A stretch of 64,000 nucleotides of DNA from Streptomyces sp. NBC_00425 (GTDB lineage: Bacteria; Actinomycetota; Actinomycetes; Streptomycetales; Streptomycetaceae), in assembly GCF_036030735.1 (NCBI RefSeq), contig NZ_CP107928.1, positions 1,488,001 to 1,552,000 on the forward strand. Reading direction: 5' to 3'. Both the position numbers and the translations under genes were made by a program. This document shows positions 6,886-17,100 of the stretch, piece after piece. Position 1 is the stretch's first letter. Each line of letters starts with the position of its first letter. Below the pieces are notes generated by a model, which made no database searches, was not told the origin of the DNA, and saw only the letters and a list, made by a program, of their open reading frames with translations.

Positions 6886-9786
6886 GTGTTGTTAGAACGT
6901 GAGTCCGCCCTCGCACAGGCCACCGCGGCCCTGTGCGCCACGGAGGGCGGACAGGGCTCGCTGCTCGTCGTACAGGGCCCGATGGGAGTGGGCCGGTCGA
7001 CGTTCCTGGAGTCCATGGCCGCCCTCGGTCGAGACCACGGCTTCGTACTGCTCAGAGCCCAGGCGTCCGCCGCCGAGGAACGGTTCCGGCTCGGCGTGGT
7101 GGGGCAGTTGGTGGACTCGCTGCGCGGGATCGCCGTTCCCGACGATCTGGCCCGCCGGCTCCGAGGGACGAACGCCTTCCCGCGCGAGAGCGCATCGGGC
7201 GCGGCCCGTGCGGCCGGCGCGCTCCCGGCGGCCCCTCGGTGGTCCGAGCTCAGCCCTCAGCAGGCGCCGTGCTGGCTGGCGACGCTGCTGAACTCCATTT
7301 CCGAAGCCCGGCCCACGGTGCTCATGGTGGACGACCTGCACTGGGCGGACACCGGGTCCTTGCAGGCCCTCTCCCTTGCGGTGGCACAACGCGCGCGGCG
7401 ACGGGTCCTCTTCGTGTTCTCCGTTCTTCCCGGCGACGTACGCGTCAGACGGCCGCACGTACGCGATCTGCTCGCCCCCGAGGAGTGCTCGGCGCAGCCG
7501 AACGGCGTCGGGGACCTGGATCGCTCCCGGCACGAGACAGCGGACCGGATCCTGGAGCTGTCGCCACTCGGCCTCAACAGCGTGCGCCTGCTCGTGGAGA
7601 AGACCCTCGGCGACGCACCGGACGCGCTGTTCGTGAAAACCGTGGCGGTGCGCTCCGGCGGCAACCCCCTGTTGCTGCAGGCGGTGCTGGACGAGGCCCG
7701 GTATCTGAGGCTGCGTCCGACCGCGACGGACGCGGCCGTCGCCGCGACCCTGCGGCCCGAGCGCCTGCGCCGGCGACTCGACGCCTATCTGCGGTCGCAG
7801 CCGGACCATGTGCGGCGGTCCGCCTACGCGCTCACCCTGCTCGGCGCCGCCGCGGACGAACACTTCGTGGCCCGCCTCGCCGAACTCGACGAAGGGGGAG
7901 GGGCACAGGCTGTCGAAATGCTGCGCCTCGCCGGTCTCGTGGACCAGCGCGCGTGCCGGCTCACCTCGGGGACGATCCTGCGGGACCTGGTGGAAGAGAA
8001 CATGCCCGCGGAGGAGCGCACCGCCATGCGCGCAGTGACGGCCGAACTCCTGCACCGTACCGGGCATCCGGCCGAGCTCGCCGCGGAGCAGCTGATGGCG
8101 GTGATATCCCTGCGCGGCCCGGAAGCGGTGCAGATCCTGCGCACCGCCGCGGACAGCGCGCTGCGCCGCGGTTCGCCCCGGGACTCGGCGCGCTATCTGC
8201 GACGCGCCCTCCTCGACTCCTCGCTCTCCGGACAGCACCGGGCGAGACTGCTCGTCGACCTCGCCACCGCCGAGCGCAGTTTCGCGACGGCCGCGGCGCT
8301 GCGGCACGTCGTGGAGGCCGCGCCGCTCCTCGAATCCGTACAGGAGCGGGCCGACGCGATGCTGCGGCTGGGGCCCCTCCAGATGGATCCGCCCTCCCTG
8401 CGCATCAACGTCATCAGAGCCGCCATCACCGACGAACTGCGTCAGTCGGTCACCGAGGACTGGGTGGAGCGCGAGCTGGTGCTGCGCCTGGAGGCACGCG
8501 AGCACATCCTGTCGGCGCAGGATCCCACGCACATCCGACGGGCGCTGCGACGCTTACGCGACCTCGGCCCCTCTCCCCGGCTGGCCACCAAGGGCGAGAG
8601 GGAACTGGTCACGTCGCTGATGCACATCGCGTTCGTCGCCAACGCCGTTCCCGCGGAGCAGCTGGCCGGGTGGTGCACCCGGGTGCTGGAGCAGGAGCCG
8701 CCCACGCCGGAGCACGTGCACACCACCGCGCCGTTGGCCGTGAACATCCTCGCCGGTGCGGAGCAGACGGCGGGTGCGGCCAACTGGCTGCGTGAGGCGA
8801 ACCGCCTCGCCCACCGCCGCGGCGGTGACGTGGAACAGGCCGTCATCCGCTGCGAACAGGCCCTGGTCGCCCTCGCCGACGGGCACCGGGCCTACGCCCG
8901 GGACAAGATCATCCAGGCCGACGCTCTCGCGGGACCCGAGACCGGCGGGCTGCCCACCGTCTGCGCCGCCGTCCTCTCCATCGTCGCGCTGCACTCCGAC
9001 GAGCCGGAGCTGGCGGAACAGCTGCTCACCCAGCACCGGCTGCACGCCGAGAACCAGTACCTGACGGCACTCCTGCACATGGCACGAGGCACACTCGCGG
9101 CACGCCGTGACGAACCCCGCACCGCGCTGGGCCACTACCGGACCGCGGGCCGGCACACCGAGCAGATCGGCTGGAAGAACCCGGCCGTCCTGCCGTGGTT
9201 GTCGTGTGCCGCCCTCATGCACCACCGCCTGGGCGAACACGAAGAGGCCGTGAACGCCGCACAGTCGGAGATGAACAGGGCCCGCGCCTGGGGGTCGACC
9301 ACCCCGCTGGGGCGTTCCCTGGTCGTCCTCGGGCGGGTCACATCCGGACGAAGGGGCCCCGAGCTGCTCGAGGAGGCCGTCACGGTCCTGGAGAAGGGCA
9401 ACAACGGATATGAGCTGTTGCGAGGCCTGTACGCTCTCGCAACTCATCCTGACACACGGCGGAACCGAAGATCGACCGCGCTCGGCCGGGCGCACGACCT
9501 GTCCCACGAGCATGACGTCCCCGGGCTGACGGAGAAGATTCGCACCAAGCTGACCGAGGGAACGAGGAAATCCAAAAACCACGGCAGTCGGCTGACCCCC
9601 TCCGAACTCAGAGTCGCGCGTCTCGCGTCGACAGGCCTCAGCAATTCAGAGATCGCAAGTCAATTGGGCACGTCGTCACGCATGGTGGAGAAACACCTCA
9701 CGAACTCCTATCGAAAACTCGGCATATCCGGACGGCCGGAGCTGGCCAAAGCACTCAGGAGAGCGGACGCCGAGCAGTCACCCTGA
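6886..9786 (+). CDS. LAL-family LuxR regulator with TTA codon and altered Walker A (second copy)
   Basis: A 966-residue protein from GTG 6886, with Shine-Dalgarno GAGGGAG at 6869-6875. Its first residues (MLLERESAL) are the usual opening of LAL proteins. The P-loop reads GPMGVGRS (31-38): the lysine that contacts ATP phosphates is Arg37, so nucleotide hydrolysis may be lost or slow. The Walker B, VLMVDDLHWAD, is intact. The C-terminal helix-turn-helix includes VARLASTGLSNSEIASQLG and EKHLTNSYRKLG. The third codon is TTA (6892-6894) and a second TTA is at 8554-8556. In Streptomyces such codons need the bldA tRNA, which delays translation until late growth. It is paralogous to, but well diverged from, the LAL gene before it, and is likely an activator of the PKS operons. 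Confidence 0.92.
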   Translation: MLLERESALAQATAALCATEGGQGSLLVVQGPMGVGRSTFLESMAALGRDHGFVLLRAQASAAEERFRLGVVGQLVDSLRGIAVPDDLARRLRGTNAFPRESASGAARAAGALPAAPRWSELSPQQAPCWLATLLNSISEARPTVLMVDDLHWADTGSLQALSLAVAQRARRRVLFVFSVLPGDVRVRRPHVRDLLAPEECSAQPNGVGDLDRSRHETADRILELSPLGLNSVRLLVEKTLGDAPDALFVKTVAVRSGGNPLLLQAVLDEARYLRLRPTATDAAVAATLRPERLRRRLDAYLRSQPDHVRRSAYALTLLGAAADEHFVARLAELDEGGGAQAVEMLRLAGLVDQRACRLTSGTILRDLVEENMPAEERTAMRAVTAELLHRTGHPAELAAEQLMAVISLRGPEAVQILRTAADSALRRGSPRDSARYLRRALLDSSLSGQHRARLLVDLATAERSFATAAALRHVVEAAPLLESVQERADAMLRLGPLQMDPPSLRINVIRAAITDELRQSVTEDWVERELVLRLEAREHILSAQDPTHIRRALRRLRDLGPSPRLATKGERELVTSLMHIAFVANAVPAEQLAGWCTRVLEQEPPTPEHVHTTAPLAVNILAGAEQTAGAANWLREANRLAHRRGGDVEQAVIRCEQALVALADGHRAYARDKIIQADALAGPETGGLPTVCAAVLSIVALHSDEPELAEQLLTQHRLHAENQYLTALLHMARGTLAARRDEPRTALGHYRTAGRHTEQIGWKNPAVLPWLSCAALMHHRLGEHEEAVNAAQSEMNRARAWGSTTPLGRSLVVLGRVTSGRRGPELLEEAVTVLEKGNNGYELLRGLYALATHPDTRRNRRSTALGRAHDLSHEHDVPGLTEKIRTKLTEGTRKSKNHGSRLTPSELRVARLASTGLSNSEIASQLGTSSRMVEKHLTNSYRKLGISGRPELAKALRRADAEQSP

Positions 9787-10166
9787 CTCGGGCACCGAAC
9801 GGGCACGCCCCGCAGCAAACTTTGCACACCGCTTCGACTCGTCCCGCGAGCAACCGCCGGAAGCGTTCGGCCACACCACGGCCCGGCGGCGCGTTCGGCT
9901 GCCACGAGCAGCCAACCCCTGTTGGTTGAAAGCGAGTTGGTCTTCGGCGGCTCGACAGACGCCGACTCGGGGCGTCCGAACGACCGAACCACCGAACCAC
10001 AGTGTTTTAGGGCCACGCAAAGGTTTGCTTGACCCACTCCATGCCATATTCCTAGGCTCGACACAGTTGATCAGAGGCACGCAGGAAGGGTCACCGCTCG
10101 ATCTCCTACCTGCACAAGCAGCACTGTGTCCGATCAAACTCTGCCTTCGGGCAGTAGATCCCCCAC
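9787..10166 (+). other. Intergenic leader region of the PAS-LuxR gene
   Basis: 380 bp without a gene. It contains a good vegetative promoter (10029-10058) and about 100 nt of untranslated leader. A short imperfect stem around 9913-9932 (CCAAC/GTTGG) could end the upstream LAL transcript but is weak. Confidence 0.5.
10029..10058 (+). promoter_or_regulatory. Housekeeping-type promoter for the PAS-LuxR gene
   Basis: TTGACC (10029-10034), an 18-base spacer and TAGGCT (10053-10058) match the principal sigma factor (HrdB) consensus of Streptomyces closely. The start would be near 10065. The -10 element overlaps a CCTAGG palindrome, which could serve as an operator. Confidence 0.7.
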
Positions 10167-10907
10167 ATGAGTGCAGAAAGACGGTGCGTCGCAGTGACCA
10201 CGCGAACAGCAGGCTCCTGGCCCGACAGAGACTGGGCGGCGGCCCCGCACACTTCTTCGACCGCGCACAGAGCCCAACCCGATCACCGCCCACGCACGGA
10301 GAGCAGCCGCCGCCTCTACACGGCGCACATCGACACCGGCATGCACATCGTGGCAGCGGAGCCGGATTTCTCCCGCCAGTTCGGCAGTACCTCCGCCGAC
10401 ATCTGCGGACGAAGTCTGTATGAGCTGCTGCACCCCAGTTCCCCCTCCGTGCTCGACCGGCACTTCAACCGGCTTTCGCAAGGGCGCTGCAACCGCTTCG
10501 CCGAGCGTGTGGTCGGTCTGGGCGACGAGGGCCGGGCCTTCTCCGGAGAGCTGACAGGCATCGCCGTACAGAACACCACGGGACTCATGGCCGGCATCGT
10601 CGTACAGGTGCGGCCGGACAAGGAGGCGCCCTCCTCAGGCCCCGAGGAAGGGGTGCTCAACCCTCGCGAACGGCTTCTCAGCAAGCTCGACGCACAGGTC
10701 CTCGAGGGTGTCGCCAGCGGCTCCTCGACGGTGCAACTCGCAGCACGGCTCTACCTCAGCCGGCAGGGCGTCGAGTATCACGTCGGCCTCATGCTGCGAA
10801 AGCTCAAGGCGCCCAACAGGGCTGCTCTCGTGGCGCGTGCCCACTCCATGGGCATGCTGACCGTCGGCCAGTGGCCCCCGCGGGTCCTGCCCGAATTCAT
10901 CAAGTAA
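10167..10907 (+). CDS. PAS-LuxR transcriptional regulator (PimM class)
   Basis: A 246-residue protein with an N-terminal PAS sensor (about 48-150, from IDTGMHIVAAEPDFSRQFG) and a C-terminal LuxR helix-turn-helix (about 175-240, with LAARLYLSRQGVEYHVGLM). This two-domain layout defines the PimM/AmphRIV class, single activators found in polyene and other macrolide clusters. The ATG at 10167 has a poor ribosome binding site; GTG 10194 would give a shorter form closer to PimM size, so the exact start is uncertain. It is transcribed from its own strong-looking promoter and faces PKS-C tail to tail. I looked for the PimM operator consensus before the PKS genes and found no full match. Confidence 0.9.
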   Translation: MSAERRCVAVTTRTAGSWPDRDWAAAPHTSSTAHRAQPDHRPRTESSRRLYTAHIDTGMHIVAAEPDFSRQFGSTSADICGRSLYELLHPSSPSVLDRHFNRLSQGRCNRFAERVVGLGDEGRAFSGELTGIAVQNTTGLMAGIVVQVRPDKEAPSSGPEEGVLNPRERLLSKLDAQVLEGVASGSSTVQLAARLYLSRQGVEYHVGLMLRKLKAPNRAALVARAHSMGMLTVGQWPPRVLPEFIK

Positions 10908-11002
10908 CGGGCGCCCTCAACAAGGTTGCGTCCCCCGGCCGCTCGTCCCCACCGCCGGCCACAAGCCTCGTGCGGGGCCGGGTGGGCTCGGCCTGCTCCT
11001 CA

Positions 11003-11031
11003 GCGGCCGTACCGTCGATCGGTACGGCCGC
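11003..11031. terminator. Bidirectional hairpin terminator between convergent genes
   Basis: A perfect 12-bp stem with a 5-base loop (TCGAT) sits in the 212-bp gap between the PAS-LuxR gene (+) and PKS-C (-), 95 bp and 89 bp from their stops. It can terminate both transcripts. Confidence 0.8.
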
Positions 11032-11119
11032 CGACTCATGTCCGGCGTCGACACGTCGACGCGGTGGGGCTGTTGCCGCGGGACGCAGCGGTCCGGCCTC
11101 CGGCGGCCGATACCGGCGG

Positions 11120-14100
11120 CTACTGCTCCAGCTCGCGGCTGATGAGGTCGAACAGTTCCTCGTCGCTGGCCCCGTCCAGCCGGTCGCCGAGCGACGGGCC
11201 GTGAACGTCAGGACCGGCTCCGAGGAGTTCGATCTCGCTCAACAGGGTCCGGAGCCGGGCGCCGAGCAACGAGCGGGCGTCCTGATCGGGATCCGCCTTC
11301 ATGATGCGGGCGATACCCGCTTCCAGGTCCGCCAGCATGGTCGCCATCGTCCCGCTCTCCCCGGACAGTTCGGCGTCGAGGTGCTGTGCCAGAGCCGCCG
11401 GGGTGGGATGGTCGAACACCAGGGTCGCGGGCAGCGCCAGACCGGTGTCCTTGATCAGGGCGTTGCGCAGCTCCACGGCGGTCAGCGAGTCGAACCCCAT
11501 GTCGCGGAACGCCCGGTCCGCGGCCATCACTGTCGTGCCGTCGTGGCCAAGGGCCCTGCCCGCGGCCCGCCGTACGTGCTCGAGGAGGGCATCGGCGCGC
11601 CCTTGGGGCGGCAGGGCGGCGACGCGCTCGGCCAGGGCCGTCAGGGCGCCGGCGGCGGAGGGCGCGGACGGCGCCCCGAGGGCCGTCAGGATCTCGGCCG
11701 CCTGGGGGAGGGTGGTGAGCAGGGGGCTGGGACGGCGGCTGGTGAACGCCGGAACGAACCGGTCCCACTCCACATCAGCCACCACCACCGAACCCCCACC
11801 GCCCTCCAACACCGACCCCAACCCCACCAGAGCACGCCCCGGATCCATCACCCGCAACCCACGACGACCCAACTCCACCGCACCCTCACCCGACACCATC
11901 CCCCCACCCGCCCAAGGACCCCACCCCACCGACACACCCACCAGACCACGACCACGACGCGACTCCACCACCGCATCAGCCCACGCATTCGCCGCCGCAT
12001 ACGCCCCCTGCCCCCCACTCCCCCACACACCCGCAATCGACGAGAACACCACGAACGCAGACAGATCCCAACCACGCGTCAACTCATCCAAATACACCGC
12101 ACCCCACGCCTTCGCCCCCACCACCCGCCCCACATGAGCGGGCGTCATCGCGTCGATCTCCTCCATGTCCAGGACACCGGCCACATGAGCGATGCCGTCG
12201 ACACGGTGGGCTTCGAGGAGGGCAGCGACCTGGGAGCGGTCGGCGACGTCGCACGCGACGACGTCGACGCGTTCGGCTCCGGCCGCCCGCAGTCGAAGGA
12301 CGGTGTCTGCCAGACCGGGAGCGTCCGGACCGCTCCTGCTGGTCAGTACGAGCTCCTCCGTCCCGCGTGCGACGAACCACTCGGCGACGCGCACCCCGAG
12401 CACACCGGTCCCCCCGGTGACGAGCAGTCGCCGCGGAGCCGAACGGGCGTGGCTCTGCGAAGAGACCGGTTCCGTTCCGTTCAGCGGTGCCGGACGCAGC
12501 CGACGGCCGAAGACCTGCCCGCCGCTCAACGCCACTTGGTCTTCGCCGCGATACGCCAGCACCGAGGCGAGAGCGGCGAGTTCCCCGTCGTTCGGCGTCG
12601 TCGGCAGATCGACGAGGCCGCCCCAGCGGTCCGGGTGTTCGAGAGCGGCCACCCGGCCGAACCCCCATATCGCGGCCTGCGCCGGATGGTCGGGGGCGCG
12701 GCCGGGTCCGAACCCTGCCCGGGTGACGACCCACAGGGGCGCTGCGACGCCTGCGTCACCGAGGGCCTGGACGAGAGTCATGGCGTGCACCACGTCAGCG
12801 TCCGGACCGGCGACGACACGGTCGTCAGCGAGACCCGGCAGGGAGAGGCAGGAGAGCACACCGGTCGGCGCGGTCTCCTCGGTGGCCGACCGCAGAAGAT
12901 CCGTGAGCGATTTCCTGTCCCGCGCGTCGCAGGTGAGCCGCTCCAGACCGGGGAGGAACCGATCGAGCCCCGCGAGGGGAAGAGCGTCAGGTCCCTGTAG
13001 CAGCAGCCAACGCCCGTCCGGAGGCGTCGAGGCCGGCAGTGCCACCGGTTCCCATCCGACGTCGTACTTCCAGCCGTCGACTTCGGCGCGCGTCACCTGC
13101 TCGCGACGCAGTTCCGTCAGCGCGGGCAGCACGGCCTCCAGCGCCTCCTCGGGCACCCCGAGGGTCGCCGCGAGTTCGTGGGTCCCCTCCTCCACCATCG
13201 ACCAGAAGGACGCGTCGCCGTCGGAGACGGGCGGATTCGCCGACGCCACCGTGCGAGCGGTGACCGTGGGCCAGAAATCGGTGTGCTGGAAGGCGTAGGT
13301 GGGCAGGTCGACGGGTTCGCCGCCGTCGCCCGTGCCGCCCCCCAGCACGGGCGGCCAGTCGATGTCCGCGCCGTCGACGTGGAGCTTCGCCACCGCCCGC
13401 AGGGCCGCCAGGTGCTCGGAACCGTCCTTGCGGAGCATCGATACGAACAGTGCGTCGCCGGTGTCGTCGGGGAGGCTGTTCTGCGCGAGTGCGGTGAGGG
13501 TGGAGTCGGGGCCGATCTCCAGGAAACGGGTCACGCCCTCGGCAGCGAGCACACTGATCCCGTCGGCGAACCGCACCGCCTCACGCACATGCCGCACCCA
13601 ATAGTCCGCCGACGCCAACTCGCCCTCCACCACGAGCCGCCCGGACACGTTCGACACCAACGGCACGAGCGGAGCGTCATAGACGATGCCCTCCGCGACC
13701 TCACGGAAAGCCTCCAACATCGGCTCCATCAACGGCGAATGGAACGCATGCGACACCCGAAGACGAGACGTCCGACGACCTTGTGCCTTGAACTGGTCGG
13801 CTATCTCCGTGACGGCCGCCTCGACACCCGCGATCACCACCGCGCGGGGGCCGTTCACCGCAGCGACCGACACCTCCGTCTGACGGCCCTCCAGCAGCGG
13901 CAGCACCTCGTCCTCGGCCGCCTGGAGAGCGACCATCGCGCCACCCTCGGGCAACGCCTGCATCAACCGCCCCCGCGCCACCACCAGAGCACACGCATCC
14001 GCAAGAGAGAACACACCCGCCACATGCGCGGCAGCGATCTCACCGACCGAATGCCCCATCAGGAAGTCCGGGCGCACCCCGAACGACTCCACCAGACGGA

Positions 14101-17100
14101 ACAACGCCACCTCGACCGCGAACAACGCAGGCTGCGCCCACTGCGTACGATCCAGCAGCGCCACGTCCTCACCGAACACGACCTCCCGCAACCCACCACC
14201 CACCTCGGCGCACACCGCGTCGAACGCCTCCGCGAACACCGGGAACGACGCATACAACCCACGCCCCATCCCCACCCGCTGCGCACCCTGACCCGAGAAC
14301 AAGAACGCCGTCCGCCCACCCCGGAGTCCTTCGCCCACGACGGTGCGCAGTCCGGGCGCACCCAGCTGGAGGCCACGCAGTTCTTCGGCCAGCTCCTGAC
14401 GGGTGGCTGCGAGCACCACGGCTCGGCGCTCGAAGGAGGTACGGCTCGTGGCCAACGCGCGGGTCAGGTCGGCGGACGACGAGTCGTCCCGCTCTTCGAG
14501 CATCGTGAGCAACCGTGAGGCCTGGGCGTGCAGAGCCCCTTCAGTGTGACCACTGACGAGCCAGGGCAGTACAGCTCCGTCGTCCGCCGCGCTGCGTTTT
14601 TCCGGCGATACCGGCTCGGTCGGGGCCTGTTCGAGAATCACGTGCGCGTTCGTCCCGGACAGACCGAACGACGACACACCCGCACGCCTGGGACGCCCAC
14701 CCTCCTCGGGCCACGGCTGCCGTTCCGTCAGCAGCCGGACGTTCCCCGCAGACCAGTCCACATGCGACGACGGTGCGTCCACATGCAACGTCGCCGGCAG
14801 CACACCATGACGCAACGCCTGCACCATCTTGATCACACCGGCGACACCCGCAGCCGCCTGCGTATGACCCACATTCGACTTCACCGACCCCAACCACAAC
14901 GGCCGCCCCTCCCCACGGCCCTGACCATAGGTCGCCAGCAACGCCTGCGCCTCGATCGGATCACCCAGCTTCGTCCCCGTACCGTGCGCCTCCACCACAT
15001 CCACATCCACCGCCGACAGACCCGCCGACCCCAACGCCGCACGAATCACCCGCTGCTGCGACGGACCGTTCGGAGCCGTCAAACCGTTCGACGCACCATC
15101 CTGGTTCACCGCCGAACCCCGCACCACCGCCAACACCCGATGCCCCAGCCGACGCGCATCCGACAACCGCTCCACAAGAAGAACACCCACCCCCTCACCC
15201 CACCCCGTACCGTCCGCACCCTCACCGAACGCCCTGCACCGACCATCCGCCGCCAGACCACCCTGACGACCGAACTCCACGAAAGCACCCGGCGTCGACA
15301 TGACGGTGACGCCGCCGGCCAGGGCCAGGTCGCACTCCCCCGACCGCAGCGCCTGCGCCGCCAGATGCAGAGCCACCAACGACGACGAGCACGCCGTGTC
15401 CACCGTCACCGCCGGACCCTCCAGACCCAGCACATACGACACCCGGCCCGACGCCACACTCGCCGCATTGCCCGTGCCGACATACCCGCCGAAGTCACCC
15501 TCCGACACACTCAACAACGCCGGATAATCCTGACCGTTCGTCCCCACGAACACACCCGTACGACTCCCACGCAACGACCGAGGATCCACCCCCGCCCGCT
15601 CCACCGCCTCCCACGACACCTCCAACAACAACCGCTGCTGCGGATCCATCGCCAACGCCTCACGCGGCGACACCCCGAAGAACTCCGCATCGAACCCACC
15701 CACACCCGACAAGAACCCACCCCGACGCGGGTACTCACCGGCCATGCCGTCCTCGTTGGCGTACCGGTCGTAGACAGGTTGCAGCGCAGCCCAGCCGCGG
15801 TCGGCGGGGAAGTCCCCGATGCCCTCGCGGCCCTCTGCGAGCAGCTCCCAGAACTGTTCCGGGGTCTCGACGTCACCGGGAAAACGGCAGGCCATACCCA
15901 CGATCGCCACCGGCTCGTCCACCGCGACCGCAGTGGTCCCGTACGGCGTTATGGCAGCGGCGGTCTCGTCCCCGAACAACTCGTCGTAGACGAAAGTCGC
16001 GAGCGCCTGCGGGGTCGGATGGTCGAAGACCGCCGTCGCCGGGAGGGCGACGCCCGACACGGAGGCCAGGACGTTGCGCAACTCCACCGCGATCAACGAG
16101 TCCACGCCCAGATCGCGGAAGGCCCGCTCCGCGCCGACCTGTTCGGCACCCTCGTGTCCGAGCATGGCGGCCGCCAGCTTCCGCACCTCCTCCAGTACGA
16201 GGCGCCGCCCGGTCTCACGCGGCAGCCCGGCCGCCCGCGACCGCAGGCTGCCGTCGGCCTCACCGGCTCTCGCGGCGCCGCCCGTTCCGGTGGTGGCGAC
16301 GGGAACCGCGAGGCGGGAGAGGAGGGCGCTGGGGCGGGTGGTGGTGAACGCGGGGACGAAACGCTTCCAGTCTGCGTCCACGACGAGCTGCGTGGTGATG
16401 CCCGCGTCCAGTACCGCGCCGAGGGCGGACAGCGCGATTTGCGGTGCGAGTGCGGTCATGGCGCCTTGGCCGCGCCGCCGGTCACCGGACACGACGGCCA
16501 TCCCGTCCCCCGCCCACGGCCCCCAGGCGATGGACGTGGCGGTGAGGCCGTCGGCTCGCCGACGCTCGGCGAGAGCGTCAAGGACCGCGTTGGCGGCGGC
16601 GTAGGCGCCCTGCCCCGGGCTCCCCAGTGTTCCTGCCAGCGAGGAGAAGAGGACGAACGCGGAGAGTTCCCTGTCGCGGGTCAGCTGGTCGAGCAGATGG
16701 GCGGCCGACGTCTTGGGACGCATGATCCGATCGACGCGTTCGGCGTCGGTCGACAGCAACGTGGCGTCGTCCAGCACCCCGGCCGTGTGGAAGACGGCAT
16801 CGAAGGAGTGCTCGGCAAAAAGGGCGACGAGGTCCGCGCGCACGGAGACGTCCATGCCTCGCACGGTGACCCGCGCACCCGCCTGCTCCAACTCGCCGCG
16901 CAGCTCGGCGGCACCGGGCGCGGTTTCGCCGCTGCGGCTCACCAGGACGAGATCGCGGGCGCCGCGCAATACGGCCCAGCGGGCCACGTGTGCCCCCAGG
17001 GCTCCGGTGCCCCCCGTGATCAGCACCGTCCCGTTCGGCTGCCAGGGAACGGCGGGCTGCGGCAACGGCGCGGACTGCTCGAGCCGACGGCCGAAGACAC

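Noticed and set aside
6251..6916. Open frame of 221 codons on the minus strand in the gap before the second LAL gene
   Set aside because: No family features, poor codon bias, no good ribosome site, and it overlaps the start of the LAL gene.
11800..12100. Low-complexity A/C-rich stretch as a structural repeat
   Set aside because: It is the complement of a GTG/GGG/GGT-rich but fully in-frame KR coding sequence with intact catalytic residues.
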